This document shows positions 37,235-48,275 of a stretch of 64,000 bases of DNA, in pieces. The notes beneath the pieces were generated by a model. That model was not told the origin of the DNA. It was given only the letters and a program-made list of their open reading frames with translations, and ran no database searches. This DNA comes from Macrostomum hystrix (Eukaryota; Platyhelminthes; Macrostomidae): positions 2,418,001 through 2,482,000 of the forward strand of contig CATNEN010000031.1 of assembly GCA_950097015.1 (NCBI GenBank), written 5' to 3'. The position numbers and the translations under genes were made by a program. Position 1 is the stretch's first letter, and each line of letters begins with the position of its first letter.

Positions 37235-37395
37235 TTAATTAATACTAATTAATTAATAATTAATACTAATTAATTAATAATTAATACTAATTAATTAATA
37301 ATTAATACTAATTAATTAATAATTAATACTAATTAATTAATAATTAATACTAATTAATTAGTATTATTAATTAATAATTAATACTTTAATTATAG
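37235..37395. repeat. AT-only, partly palindromic minisatellite, 21-bp unit
   Basis: About seven copies of a 21-bp unit built of TAATTAATTAATAATTAATA plus C, with ATTAATTAAT palindromes in each copy. The right end turns into an inverted stretch (TTAGTATTATTAATTAATAA), so the whole could fold as a hairpin or cruciform. Confidence 0.9.
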
Positions 37396-37659
37396 TCTTA
37401 TAATCCACTATATTTATATTTATCATATTTAAAAATTTCAACACTTGACTTCCTTTTTTAAGTGTTTTAAACAAAAATTTGTTATAAAAATTTTCAAGAG
37501 AGTTGTAAATTGTACTTTTTTGCTAATATATGTCTATAAGCCTATATTTAGGTATATTTGATCTTGACTGTATCATAAGTTTATAAACATGCTAAAAGAG
37601 CTTCAAAACTAACAAAAAAGAATAATTTCTAAGGTGAAATTTTCACAAAACTGAAGCAC

Positions 37660-38785
37660 AAAGGGGTGTTCCATAAGTCAATGCACATTTATAATTTCAG
37701 GCATTTCTGGCTGAACAGAAATATTCTGAATGTGGCAATTTAAAAGGAAAATTAACTGCCCATGAAAATTACTTGCTTTTTATTCATATAATAGCATTCT
37801 TAATATACTTTACTGCTGGTGCCCCACCCCCTGTACTACTGTTTTGGACTCTTATTGTCAAGATGAGCTCAGTGCACAGCATTGAGAGTCAACACAGCCA
37901 GATTGCTGACCATTTTCAAGAGCAAAATGGAGACAATGGTCCTAATCTGAGGACCATGTATGGCAAAATTGAACAATTCAAGACTGGCTAGCTAACAGTC
38001 TGTGACCAGCAGTCATGTTTGGGTAAGAAAGGGATCCTAGCATCCAAGACACTCATGATGAGGATGTTGTTTGATTGATCTGGCCCACTCACAATTGGGT
38101 TCTTGGAAAAAAGGCTGATGATCAAGACTGACCACTATGTGCTACAGTATAGAAATGCAAGGTGGACATCTAAAACAAACATCAGTCAAGTGAGAAGCTA
38201 TAACTCCCCACTAAGACAATGCCTGCCCCTACATGGCCAGGAAGACAGTGGAGATTTTGAGCAGGCCTACTTCAAGCTGTTCTCACACCCACCTTATTCA
38301 TCACCAACTGAATTTGCCATCTTTCTAAAAATTGAAAAACTTCTGTGCAGAGGAATCTTTGCTTCTCGGCACTTTGACTTGCCAAGTTTTCATTTGTGAG
38401 ATGACAAACTTAGATTTTGCTAATGCTATTGATGCACACTTGATGGCAGAAGTGTGTTAAGTGTGTTGGCAACTGTGTAAAGATGTCTCAGTCTTAGGAC
38501 AATGTTTGTTGAATATTTTTTTCTGTTCTTTATCTACTTCAAAGCATTACAGACACTTTGTTGATGTAAATGTCAGATTTTAAGCTGTTGTCTATGGCAC
38601 TTTGTATAAGTTAACAGGGGGGCACAAGAATTAAAATAACTTGAGAATTCCAATAGATATATAAATAAACAGCAAGCCATTTTCAAAATTATTATTTTCC
38701 TTTTAAACTGCCACATTTAGAATATTTCTTATCAGCCAGAAATAGCTGAAATGTAAAAGTGCTTTGACATTCTGGATACCTTTTG
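37660..38785 (+). mobile_element. Decayed mariner-like element with long inverted repeats
   Basis: The two ends (about 37660-37810 and 38640-38785) are imperfect inverted repeats of about 130 bp; both contain, on opposite strands, a close variant of AGAAATATTCTGAATGTGGC. Between them lie transposase remnants on the plus strand: KIEQFKTG at about 37967-37990, and SHPPYSSPTEFAIF at about 38282-38330, matching the HPPYSPDLAPSD(Y/F)xLF catalytic region of mariner transposases. Reading frames are broken, so the copy is inactive. Such long inverted repeats are unusual for classical mariner elements. Confidence 0.75.
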
Positions 38786-40226
38786 TATTATAATTTACAA
38801 AATTCAGTCTCATTATTTTGTAAACCTGACATGACAACAAGATTAATTGATTAATTAAGAAGGCAAATGCTTTCTGTGATACCAATGCAACTGAAATGAA
38901 AAAATCATCAGTTAAAATATGTAATCACAAATGGTGGACATGGTGGTGATAGTAACTTATGTGAATTTGTTGGGGAGAATAAGAATAATATTTAAGTTGA
39001 TTTTGTTAATCAATAACAAGAGCAGGTGCATGGACATTCAGCCATCCTTGGCTACACTTAGAAAATTATTATAAACTGAAGTCTATTATGTCTGATGCCA
39101 ATGCCATATTTGTCTGCTAGCTGAGCAATCGAAATGAGCGATAGGCTATAGAGTGATATTTGCTACATGTCTATAGGATCTGCAATTGTTTTCAAATAGG
39201 TCATGCCAAACCAAAAAAGCCAAACCTAAATAGAAATAACTATTGCAAAAAACATGTAGGCACTTTGAAAGAGAAATAATGGGTATAAGGTGCCTACCAC
39301 CAGAAAAAGGAAAAATTGGAAGCAAAAAACAGTGCTTCTGGCTCAAAGCCAGGTTGCACTTTAGGCCTAGTGAGCCCACTAGTTGAGTGCTGCTTTTGAA
39401 GCTAAGCTCAATGTGCAAAAAGTTCTGGAATGAAGCAAGAAACTTTTTGTGCATTTGAACAAGTAAGTTTAATTAATATTAAGCTTTAATTTGGACATCT
39501 TATTTTGCATTTTCATTTGTTAGTTGTAACATATTTTACACTTTGTGCTTTATGTTGGTATTTGTATATTCAGCAATTGTCACTTTCATGCTTCTATTTT
39601 AATCTGGCAATAGTGCACTTTCATTCGCGAAATTATTTTTTGTTTAAATTTAAAACTTTGAAACCAGAAAACAATAACAATAAAAATGGATGCTTTGAAC
39701 AATTCTAACGATTGTGCCAGAGCACAGTGTCTCTTTTTAGCTCTTTGGTTGCTGAACTTACCAACTCGTCATTGTGTTCTAGTGGCGGACACAGAGCTTG
39801 TCACTGGCAGCTGGCAGCACTTCATTCGGCAGAATTATCCACGAGGGTCTTGGCGGTTGTCCAGCCATGATACAATATGTTGTCCAAAAGAAAAAGCAGA
39901 TATTAGCAGCTTCTCAGCTAAAGGGATACAGTATATGCCCCCCACTTGAGCCCCTTTCCAATTTTTTAAACTATTTTTTCCAGATTTTTTCCACTTGCGT
40001 TTCAAGTAGGCCTAGCATTTGAGCGTGGCACAAAAAAGGGATGGCACAGATTTAATGAAAAAATAATAATAGAGCATCCCACATGCATGCTTAAAGATTT
40101 CGACCATAGACTAAGACTAAAGCGTATATTAGCATATATTCTGGAATCTGGTTTATTCGTATAATGTTAAGCGTATATTCTGGTTTTGAACTTTCAAATT
40201 TAAACTGAAAAATAATTTTGCAAATT
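38786..40226. other. AT-rich spacer
   Basis: No recognisable exon, RNA gene or tandem array. Short ORFs (up to 102 codons) show no conserved features. Confidence 0.45.
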
Positions 40227-40234
40227 AAAGTGCA

Positions 40235-40669
40235 GGCGATTTTCCTCTTTCGTTCGTTAAATTATTTTTTCGACAGAAACAAGTTGTGACTACTGAGTAA
40301 TGTCAGAAAACGACAGTAATGGGATGCTGGGACTTAAATTTTTCTCGGAAAGTTGGATGGAGTTGTTTAACTAAAGACAAACGGTAATGGTAAACGACAT
40401 GTATGTAGAACGTATGTATGCACCTAAAACGAATGTAGGTGCCACTGGGCGCCCAGCCATGTTGCAGTTCGAGTAAAATTTAATAAAATTTAACCGAGTA
40501 GGTGAGTAGTGCCATAGACATGTGTCAGCAGCAACCCCATGTCCTTTCCACTACTGCCACATCATTTTTTCAATAGGCACAATTTCAAATGCTGCCACGT
40601 CACTTTTTCGCGTCTACGCACCGATTCAAATCGAAAAAATAATTTAACGAACGAAAGAGGAAAATCGCC
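40235..40669. mobile_element. MITE with perfect 39-bp inverted repeats and 8-bp target duplication
   Basis: The 39 bp at 40235-40273 (starting GGCGATTTTCCTCTTTCGTT) are the exact reverse complement of 40631-40669. The element is flanked by AAAGTGCA on both sides (40227-40234 and 40670-40677), an 8-bp target-site duplication. The 435-bp body is non-coding. An 8-bp duplication fits the hAT and P transposon groups, but the superfamily is not settled by the ends. Perfect ends suggest a recent insertion. Confidence 0.88.
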
Positions 40670-40677
40670 AAAGTGCA

Positions 40678-41577
40678 CTATTGCCTTTAATCTTTATGTA
40701 ATTACATATAGGCCTAATCTTTGCAGCTTGTACAAAATAAAAATGCAGTTGGAAGTTTGAACTAATTATGTGACTGAAATGTGTCAGCATGTTACCAAAA
40801 TGTACCTTTCTTGTTACCAAAATGTCTGTTACTAAACTGTCCTGTCCCCTGCACCCAAAGCAGTTTATACAATTTGCCATCAGTCTAATTAAGATGTTGC
40901 CATGAACATGAGAATTCGAAAAGGTACAAGGTACAGCTTGCATTGCTAATCAACAAATATATATTTCTACAATATTTATCTATCATACATTGATTGTAAA
41001 AACCAGAGGCCTATTCTACAATTAAGATGACATAAGTGTTATATGTTGGGTATTATGTAATCCACACGAAAAATCCCGAATGAATACTAAACCATTCAAT
41101 TCGGCATTCGCATTCATAGCTTAATAAAAATATCTTTAGAACAGCGGTGTGTCTAGTGTGCGGGCCGATGATTATGTATACGTACACTGTCGTCAGTGTG
41201 ATTTTCAGGACTGCATATTCTACAGAAGCAAAAAAAAAGAAATTAAATTGAGAACGTGTTTGTTTTATATTTATTGTTTGCATCGCATATGCTAGCAATG
41301 CCAAGTCAACTATTTGACTACATAAATAAAATAATAAACAAGGTATTTGCACACAATTAACTATGACAAAATCAGCGGAATAACTTTTTGAAACAGTGCG
41401 TTTAAGTTATATAGTAAAACACACAAATGTAAAAAATCGCAACATTTAATAATATTCATTCGTTTTACCATTTTATCTTTGATATCATTCAATTAAAACT
41501 GTATCATGCTTTATTTTTTTGAGAATTCTTCGCATCTAATGTCGATTTTTGAAATGTTGAAAAATAATCTTCACTAA
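40678..41577. other. AT-rich spacer
   Basis: No gene recognised. Confidence 0.4.
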
Positions 41578-42700
41578 ATGACTCCAAGAAATAAAAATAG
41601 CATGCTTCTTTACCAACTGGACGACTTTGCCACCCACTTTTTCCGCCTGCAACATCAGCTACGTTGCATTCGGCGCCTCAAGCACACTCTCGTGCCGGGT
41701 CATCTAGTCTTGTACGTAGACTTTTCCGATAACTATGGCGCTAAATACCACAAAGAAGTCCAGGCGACATACTTTGGCGAGCAGAATCAGATTGTCGTCC
41801 ACTAGGGCGTTGCCTATCGGGGCGATCATCCGCCGTTTTCCTTTGTTTCTGTGTCGGCAGACCGGAAAAAAGACAGCTGATGGGATAGCCGCACACCTGA
41901 AGCCGGTGATAAGCCACTTTCTTAGTTGTACAAGGAAGAAGGCAGTGCATTGACGAAGGTTACAATGATATCGGATTCGGATTCGCCTTCGAGTCAGTAT
42001 CGGAGCCGGAAGATGATTTGCGTCTTTCAGCGTCTCATGCTGCGCTTTTTTATTTCAGACTGGTAATGGATTTATACTGTGGCTGGTCACGGCAAGGGTG
42101 CGGCAGATGGCGTTGGTGCAGCTGTGAATCGGAGATGCGACGCGGTGGTGGCTGCAAAGCGAGATGTTGTGACGCCGGAGGGCGTTCTGGGGGCTGTCAA
42201 AGGGGATGATGCTCTGCGTGTTTTTACATGTTGGTTAACTCGACAGATATCAAGGAATTTATACTGACCTGTTCTTATTGGTGAACCTCAATGATATGCC
42301 GGGCGCCGCTAAGATGCACCACGTGACGAGGTCTTCGGGGCATGGCATTATATATCTCGACCTTTGCTGTATCTGTACGGGAGCATCGGTGAATTGTACT
42401 TGCTTTAATGCACGCACTTGGAGCCCTTGGAAGTTGCCTAGTCGGAGGGGCAGTGATTTAACTGTTGCTGGCGTCACCACTAACGCTGATGCTGGCTCCA
42501 GCAGTGATCACAGTCGAGGTCGTGGCCGAGGGCGCGGACGAGGACGCGGACAAGGGCGCAGAGGACAAGGGCGTAGATATCATGAAGTAGTGCACACGGT
42601 TTCTGCTGCTTATCGGTGTCCTCTGCCAAGTGCAGCAAACGTGCAGGGAGTACAATGCGAAGGCTGCCCTCGATGGTTTCAATTTGACAACCAGTCTTAA
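41578..42700 (+). pseudogene. Transposon-derived protein remnant, class unassigned
   Basis: Consecutive plus-strand fragments show motifs I associate with a protein family common in invertebrate and fish repeats: VDFSDNYGAKYHKEVQATYFG (about 41719-41781), DSPSSQYRSRK (about 41980-42012) and GHGKGAADGVGAAV (about 42082-42123). A Cys-containing, Gly/Arg-rich C-terminal part follows (42278-42700; RGRGRGRGRGRG run and CEGCPRWFQFD near the end). In-frame stops (for example after QIVVH, 41803-41805) and shifts of frame separate the fragments, so it is probably a dead copy, although introns cannot be fully excluded. The C-terminal part resembles a PHD-like or zinc-ribbon start. Confidence 0.55.
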
Positions 42701-43951
42701 CCAGTCTTTTATTATAAACATCCTAAGCATCTTATAAAAACCTAATATCATGTATTTCTGCAATTTTTGTATCAGTTAGTCCGGACAAAAAAACAAACAA
42801 ATTCGTATTTGGAAGACATATTCGTCGATGTGGTGCTTTAAGTATATTTTGAAGATACAATGCCAGTAATAAACCATTTAGGTAAAAAAACTATCGCTCC
42901 CTTAACCAGTTTTTTTATTTCATAAATTTTCGTCTAAGCTTTGAGACTTTTTTCCTTAAGTTGTTAGAATCGAGCCTATCATGTCGTACGCATTTTTTCG
43001 CCTAGCGCAAAGGTGACGAAAATTTATATTTTATTCCCACGAAGTATAAATCAAGGACTGCAAAGTTTTAGTTAACAGGGACTGCTAAATACCAGAGTAT
43101 AGTAGTCCTTGGTAGTAAAAGTAAAGTAAAGCTTAACTACTTTATAAGTAAAGGTAACTACTAATATATTGTGTATCCCATTTACATATATCTCAAAATG
43201 TAATCCGGGACCTCTTTTAGGGCGGCATGATTCTAATATATCCGCATTGTGTTTTATCGTGCGTGCAGTTTTGGTTTGTTGTTGAAAAATGAGATGGTCG
43301 CCTTTTAAAGATCGTTTTATTAGCAAACTAGGGGCGGCCGTAAATATAGTTCTATCCAGGCCTATTTTCCAGCACATGCCCTCCTGCTTGAACTCTAACC
43401 GTCTCAAAACTTTTTTATCTCTCATATGTAATTTCTCCTGTCTTTTATCTCTCAATCGCATGTTTTAACAAATTCTCTATCGTCGCTGAGCAATATTTCG
43501 TCGCTAATTACTATTGCGTTGACATCCATGGAGATGTTCCACTCTGTTGATGGAGCCTTTCAGTGCCAACTGGACTACGCCAGCTCGTTTAGTTTCGTTC
43601 AATTTTGTCTGCGCACAGAGGCTATAGTTAAATAGCCTCCTCATGTTCATAACTGTTTGAATTTGCTAAAGCCCCATTGAATTTCCCAGCACTTCAGCAT
43701 TCAAATTCAGTATACTGTTGTGTATTGAACACGTGCCAGTGAATAAAATGCTGAGTCATTTTTTATAACTAAGGCGAGGAAAAAAAAATACTAAAAAGTT
43801 GGTGCCTTCCAGTTCCTGACGAACGTGACCTAATCAGTGTGGGTCATACGGCTGGGCTCTCACAAGAACCCGCTTGAGTATGCTCGCCCACATAGCCCAG
43901 AAAGCAGTCTTGGCTCTCCCTATAGCACAATCGTTTATGACGAAAAAGGCT
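42701..43951. other. AT-rich spacer upstream of the phospholipase gene
   Basis: No gene recognised. A 129-codon minus-strand ORF at 43072-43461 has no features of a known family and looks fortuitous. Confidence 0.4.
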
Positions 43952-43957
43952 TATAAA
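43952..43957 (+). promoter_or_regulatory. TATA box of the phospholipase A2 gene
   Basis: TATAAA 80 nt upstream of the ATG at 44037, giving a short predicted 5' UTR of about 50 nt. Confidence 0.6.
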
Positions 43958-44036
43958 ACTACGAGGCGAGTCTCAGAAGTGCGGTGGATTCGTTTTTCGA
44001 GATTTTTCCAGCCGCAAAGCGTTAAACAAATCAGAC

Positions 44037-47000
44037 ATGCGGCTGCTCTCGGCTCTGGCGCTGCTGCTACTGGCGGTTTTCCTGACCGCCGACGCCAAGC
44101 TGCTCAGTCGGCAGCGAAGGCGCATCGACCAGCTGGGTCACATGATCACGGCCACCACCGGGCACCACTATGCCGCCTATATTGGCTACGGAAATTACTG
44201 CGGACCGGGCGGCTCTGGCGTGCCAGTTGACAATCTGGACGCGTGAGTTGTCAATCAAGGACCACTAGGAGTAAACAAGAACAACTGGGAGTAGACAAGG
44301 ACTACTAGGAGTAGACAGGGACCACTAGGAGTAGACATGGACCGCTTGGAGTAGACAAGGACTACTGGGAGTAGACAATTCAAGGACTGTTAGGAGTAGA
44401 CAAGGACTGTTAGGAGTAGACAAGGACTGTTAGGAGTAGACAAGGACCACTGGGAGTAGACAAGGACTACTAGGAGTAGACAAGGACTACTAGGAGTAGA
44501 CAAGGACTACTAGGAGTAGACAAGGACTACTAGGAGTAGACAAGGACTACTAGGAGTAGACAAGGACTACTAGGAGTAGACAAGGACCACTGGGAGTAGA
44601 CAAGGACTACTAGGAGTAGACAAGGACTACTAGGAGTAGACAAGGACCGCTAGGATTAGACGAGGATCACTGGGAGTAGACAAGGACCACTAGGAGTAGA
44701 CAAGGACCACTGGGAGTAGACAAGGACTACTAGGAGTAGACAGGGACCACTAGGAGTAGACATGGACCGCTAGGATTAGACGAGGATCACTGGGAGTAGA
44801 CAAGGACCACTAGGAGTAGACAAGGACCACTGTGAGTAGACAAGGACTACTAGGAGTAGACAGGGACCACTAGGAGTAGACATGGACCGCTAGGAGTAGA
44901 CAAGGACTACTGGGAGTAGACAATTCAAGGACTGTTAGGAGTAGACAAGGACCACTGGGAGTAGACAAGGACCACTGGGAGTAGACAAGGACCACTGGGA
45001 GTAGACAAGGACTACTAGGAGTAGACAAGGACCGCTAGGATTAGACGAGGATCACAGGGAGTAGACAAGGACCGCTAGGAGTAGACAAGGACCGCTAGGA
45101 GTAGACAAGGACCGCTAGGAGTAGACAAGGACCGCAAGGAGTAGACAAGGACCGCTAGGAGTAGACAAGGACCGCTAGGAGTAGACAAGGACCGCTAGGA
45201 GTAGACAAGGACCGCTAGGAGTAGACAAGGACCGCTAGGAGTAGACAAGGACCACGAGGTGTAGAGGAATGGGAAACTAAATTTGTTAGAAATCGTTTAA
45301 GCAGCAGTTTTTCGCTGAAAAATACACTGAGGAGATTGGAAGCTTACATTTAATTATCACACAAAATGATGATAGTTTTGTACGAGTATAACAGGAAGCA
45401 CATTGAGGCTCTTTTTTGATAAAACTTACCGGTCATGTTGCTCTCACGAATTTTACAAAGCTTTATATACCGTTTTCTTTACTAGGCCTATATTAACATT
45501 AACAGCTGAGTCTGAGCACACAATAGTAAATAAATCATAAAACTAGAGTCTGGAGAGTAGTTTTAGAGTGTATATGGATCAATAAACTACAAGTGTAATT
45601 TGATCACTGCTCAGAGAATCGAGAGAGCAAAGAAAACTATTTTTTTCAGAGTGGTTTGGTTGTTTCAGGAGCTTAATGCATTTTTAGGCACAGGGGCATT
45701 GTAGACAAGAAGAAAAACAAAATATTAAATCTATGATTTTTAACTTTTCACAAAGAAGCCTGACCGAAATCTATTAAGCTATAAATAAGGAAACTATGAG
45801 TAGTATCAAACGATGAGTCTTTGATCTCATCAAACACAGTCACTAGATTTGTGCAGAAATGCAGTGTAGGACCAGCCTCCTAAACTGTTTCTAAGAAAAA
45901 GGAGAAGGAGGTTTTAGCCTAGTTGTTAGGGCGTCGGACTCACGACTTGAAGGTCGGGGGTTCGATTCCCGACTCCACTGAAACAGTTTGTAGCCTTTAG
46001 CAAGACACTTAACTCTGCAGTGCTTCAGTTCACCCAGCTGTTAAATGGGTACCAGCATTAGCTGGGATAATTGAAGGTGGGTGTGGCGTCCCCCCAGTCC
46101 ATGGACTGAACAGCTGTACGCAGTCTTCAGATGCGCTGCGCAATAGCTGCGGCTGTGCTGTCGGCTGCACATCGGGCCCGATTGGGGCAGGTGTAATCAA
46201 TTATCATTATTATAATTATTATTATTATTATTACTGTCCTTCTACTCCTAGTGGTCCTTGGTGTCAATTTGCTAGGCTTAACTGGCTTGTCTAAAAATTG
46301 TTCACTTTGTTCACGGCTAACCGTTTCACGCAGCTGCTGCGAGGTGCACGACCACTGCTACGCCAGAATGAAGCAGAAGAAGAACGAGGGCCAGTGCGGC
46401 CCGCGCGACGGTCCCGTGTTCAGCCCCTACCTGTCCAAGTTCAGCTATAAGGAGACTGGAAATGGCCAATTGCAGTGCGGTAAGAACTCATGGAAAGGTT
46501 CGGCAGGGAAAGTTTACTTGCACTTGGTGACAATGTCCGTTAAGTCCGAAAGACAACGAGGGGTATTTCAAGTGACCACTGCCCACTTCACTGCTGCTCC
46601 CAAACCGAATGACCGATTTTCGTGAAAGTCCACCATATGGATCAAACTTCTCCACCCATTACATTACAATGAATGAACTTTCAAAGCCGTGCGACGTCAG
46701 CGTCGTCGAGATAATTCAGCGATTCTTGTCAAAGACCCTGGTGACAAAGACAACTAACATTGTTCTGTATAACCATCTATAGTGACTCTCTATATTGATC
46801 AATGCTATAATGATTGACGGTAGAAAAAATGTGCATTTTTGGTGGTTTTCGCCACCAGACACCTCGTCGAGAATCATTGAATATCTCGACGGTCCAAATG
46901 TTTTGTGATTGTTGAAGTTTTTTCATCGAATAGAGCGGAACATTTTAGACCATGCAATAAAATTGTATGGCGATTGGTAGAATATTTTGGGAGATACAGA

Positions 47001-47380
47001 AAAAAGTAAAAAAGTTGGTATTTGAAATATTGCTTTGATTTTACTACTTTTGAAGAAATTTATCTACGATTCCACTATAAATGAGTCCACATTAATTTGG
47101 GTCAGCCTGAAAACTCTATATGCCTGAAGATGAAGTCGCTTCTTTCTATACTTAACCTTTTGCAGTTGACGACCGCAGCAGTGACTACCTGAACTGCCTG
47201 TACGAGCTGTGCCAGTGTGACAAGGTGTTCGCCGACTGTCTGCGCCCCATCAAAGACGAGTACAAGGTTGAGCACCTGAAGGACAGCCAGAAGTACCTGC
47301 GCAGTCTGGTGCTGCTCATCGAGACTGCTCCCAGCGTCGCTGATTGGGTTTGGCGCATTGTCGAGTCCCTGCTGGCCTGA
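44037..47380 (+). CDS. Secreted phospholipase A2 (group I/II-like)
   Basis: Three exons, 44037-44242, 46334-46479 and 47166-47380, join in phase to 188 residues. A signal peptide occupies about residues 1-20 (LALLLLAVFL core). A basic QRRR segment at 26-29 could be a propeptide cleavage site. The calcium loop YGNYCGPGG (51-59) is followed by VPVDNLDACC and the catalytic HD pair (H74, D75) in CCEVHDHCY. The second catalytic Asp lies in CQCDKVFADC. Reaction: calcium-dependent hydrolysis of the sn-2 ester of phospholipids, extracellular. The first Cys of the usual YGCYCG loop is Asn here, so one typical disulfide is probably lost. A C-terminal tail of about 50 residues, partly amphipathic and ending in WVWRIVESLLA, extends beyond the usual core. 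Related enzymes serve digestion and lipid signalling and, in some animals, venoms; nothing here favours venom. Confidence 0.88.
44255..45265 (+). repeat. Intronic minisatellite, 20-bp unit (phospholipase intron 1)
   Basis: About 50 copies of a 20-bp unit with consensus CAAGGACTACTAGGAGTAGA, starting about 12 nt after the donor at 44243. Longer blocks repeat inside it, for example the ATGGACCGCT...GAGGATCACTGGG segments near 44640-44800 and 44760-44890. Variants alternate between GACTACT, GACCACT and GACCGCT. Confidence 0.96.
45907..46233 (+). mobile_element. tRNA-derived SINE with ATT tail
   Basis: The head carries an A-box-like TAGCCTAGTTGTTAGGGCG and a perfect B box GGTTCGATTCC with tRNA spacing. 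The body of about 220 bp matches the minus-strand copy at 18899-19132, and the 3' end is an ATT repeat (about 46206-46233). It lies in intron 1 of the phospholipase gene. Confidence 0.85.
46241..46260 (-). repeat. Single inverted unit of the 44255-45265 minisatellite
   Basis: The reverse complement of these 20 bases is CAAGGACCACTAGGAGTAGA, an exact unit of the array about 1 kb upstream. It sits directly after the SINE tail, in the opposite orientation to the array. Confidence 0.8.
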
Positions 47381-47439
47381 AAACATCTGCTCCGCTGCAC
47401 CGAATTTCGGCGCTCGATTTATTTTTTGGGTGTTTCGCA

Positions 47440-47445
47440 AATAAA
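47440..47445 (+). terminator. Phospholipase polyadenylation signal
   Basis: AATAAA 60 nt after the stop codon. Confidence 0.7.
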
Positions 47446-47639
47446 CACAATTGCCAAACAGTTAGCTAGAAATTAGCCAAATATAGCTGGCTTTACATTA
47501 GCGCTAATGAGGTGCTCTGTAGCACTGCTCAGTTTGAGTTGCTCGCGATTTTTATATCAAGATTTTGATTATCTTGGGTGTCTTATGATGTCCGAGGAAC
47601 ACCCAATGAGGAGTTTATAATGATCTCCATCTATACGGG

Positions 47640-48275
47640 ACTTCAGAGCTGGCATCATCACCCAGTCCACTGAGCTTGCATCACCCAGTCCACTGAGCTG
47701 GCATCACCCAGTCCACTGAGCTGGCATCACCCAGTCCACTGAGCTGGCATCATCACCCAGTCCGCTGAGCTGGCATCATCACCCAGTCCACTGAGCTGGC
47801 ATCACCCAGTCCACTGAGCTGGCATCATCACCCAGTCCACTGAGCTGGCATCATCACCCAGTCCACTGAGCTGGCATCATCACCCAGTCCACTGAGCTGG
47901 CATCATCACCCAGTCCACTGAGCTGGCATCACCCAGTCCACTGAGCTGGCATCATCACCCAGTCCACTGAGCTGGCATCATCACCCAGTCCACTGAGCTG
48001 GCATCATCACCCAGTCCACTGAGCTGGCATCACCCAGTCCACTGAGCTGGCATCATCACCCAGTCCACTGAGCTGGCATCACCCAGTCCACTGAGCTGGC
48101 ATCATCACCCAGTCCACTGAGCTGGCATCATCACCCAGTCCACTGAGCTGGCATCATCACCCAGTCCACTGAGCTGGCATCACCCAGTCCACTGAGCTGG
48201 CATCATCACCCAGTCCACTGAGCTGGCATCACCCAGTCCACTGAGCTGGCATCACCCAGTCCACTGAGCAGGCAT
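47640..48275. repeat. Minisatellite, 26/23-bp unit
   Basis: About 25 copies of a unit containing CACCCAGTCCACTGAGCTGG, either 26 bp (CATCATCAC) or 23 bp (CATCAC) through loss of one CAT. It lies about 200 bp beyond the phospholipase polyadenylation signal. Confidence 0.95.

Noticed and set aside
45907..45985. Functional tRNA gene
   Set aside because: A and B boxes are present, but the sequence continues into a conserved non-tRNA body shared with a second copy and ends in an ATT tail, so it is a SINE head.
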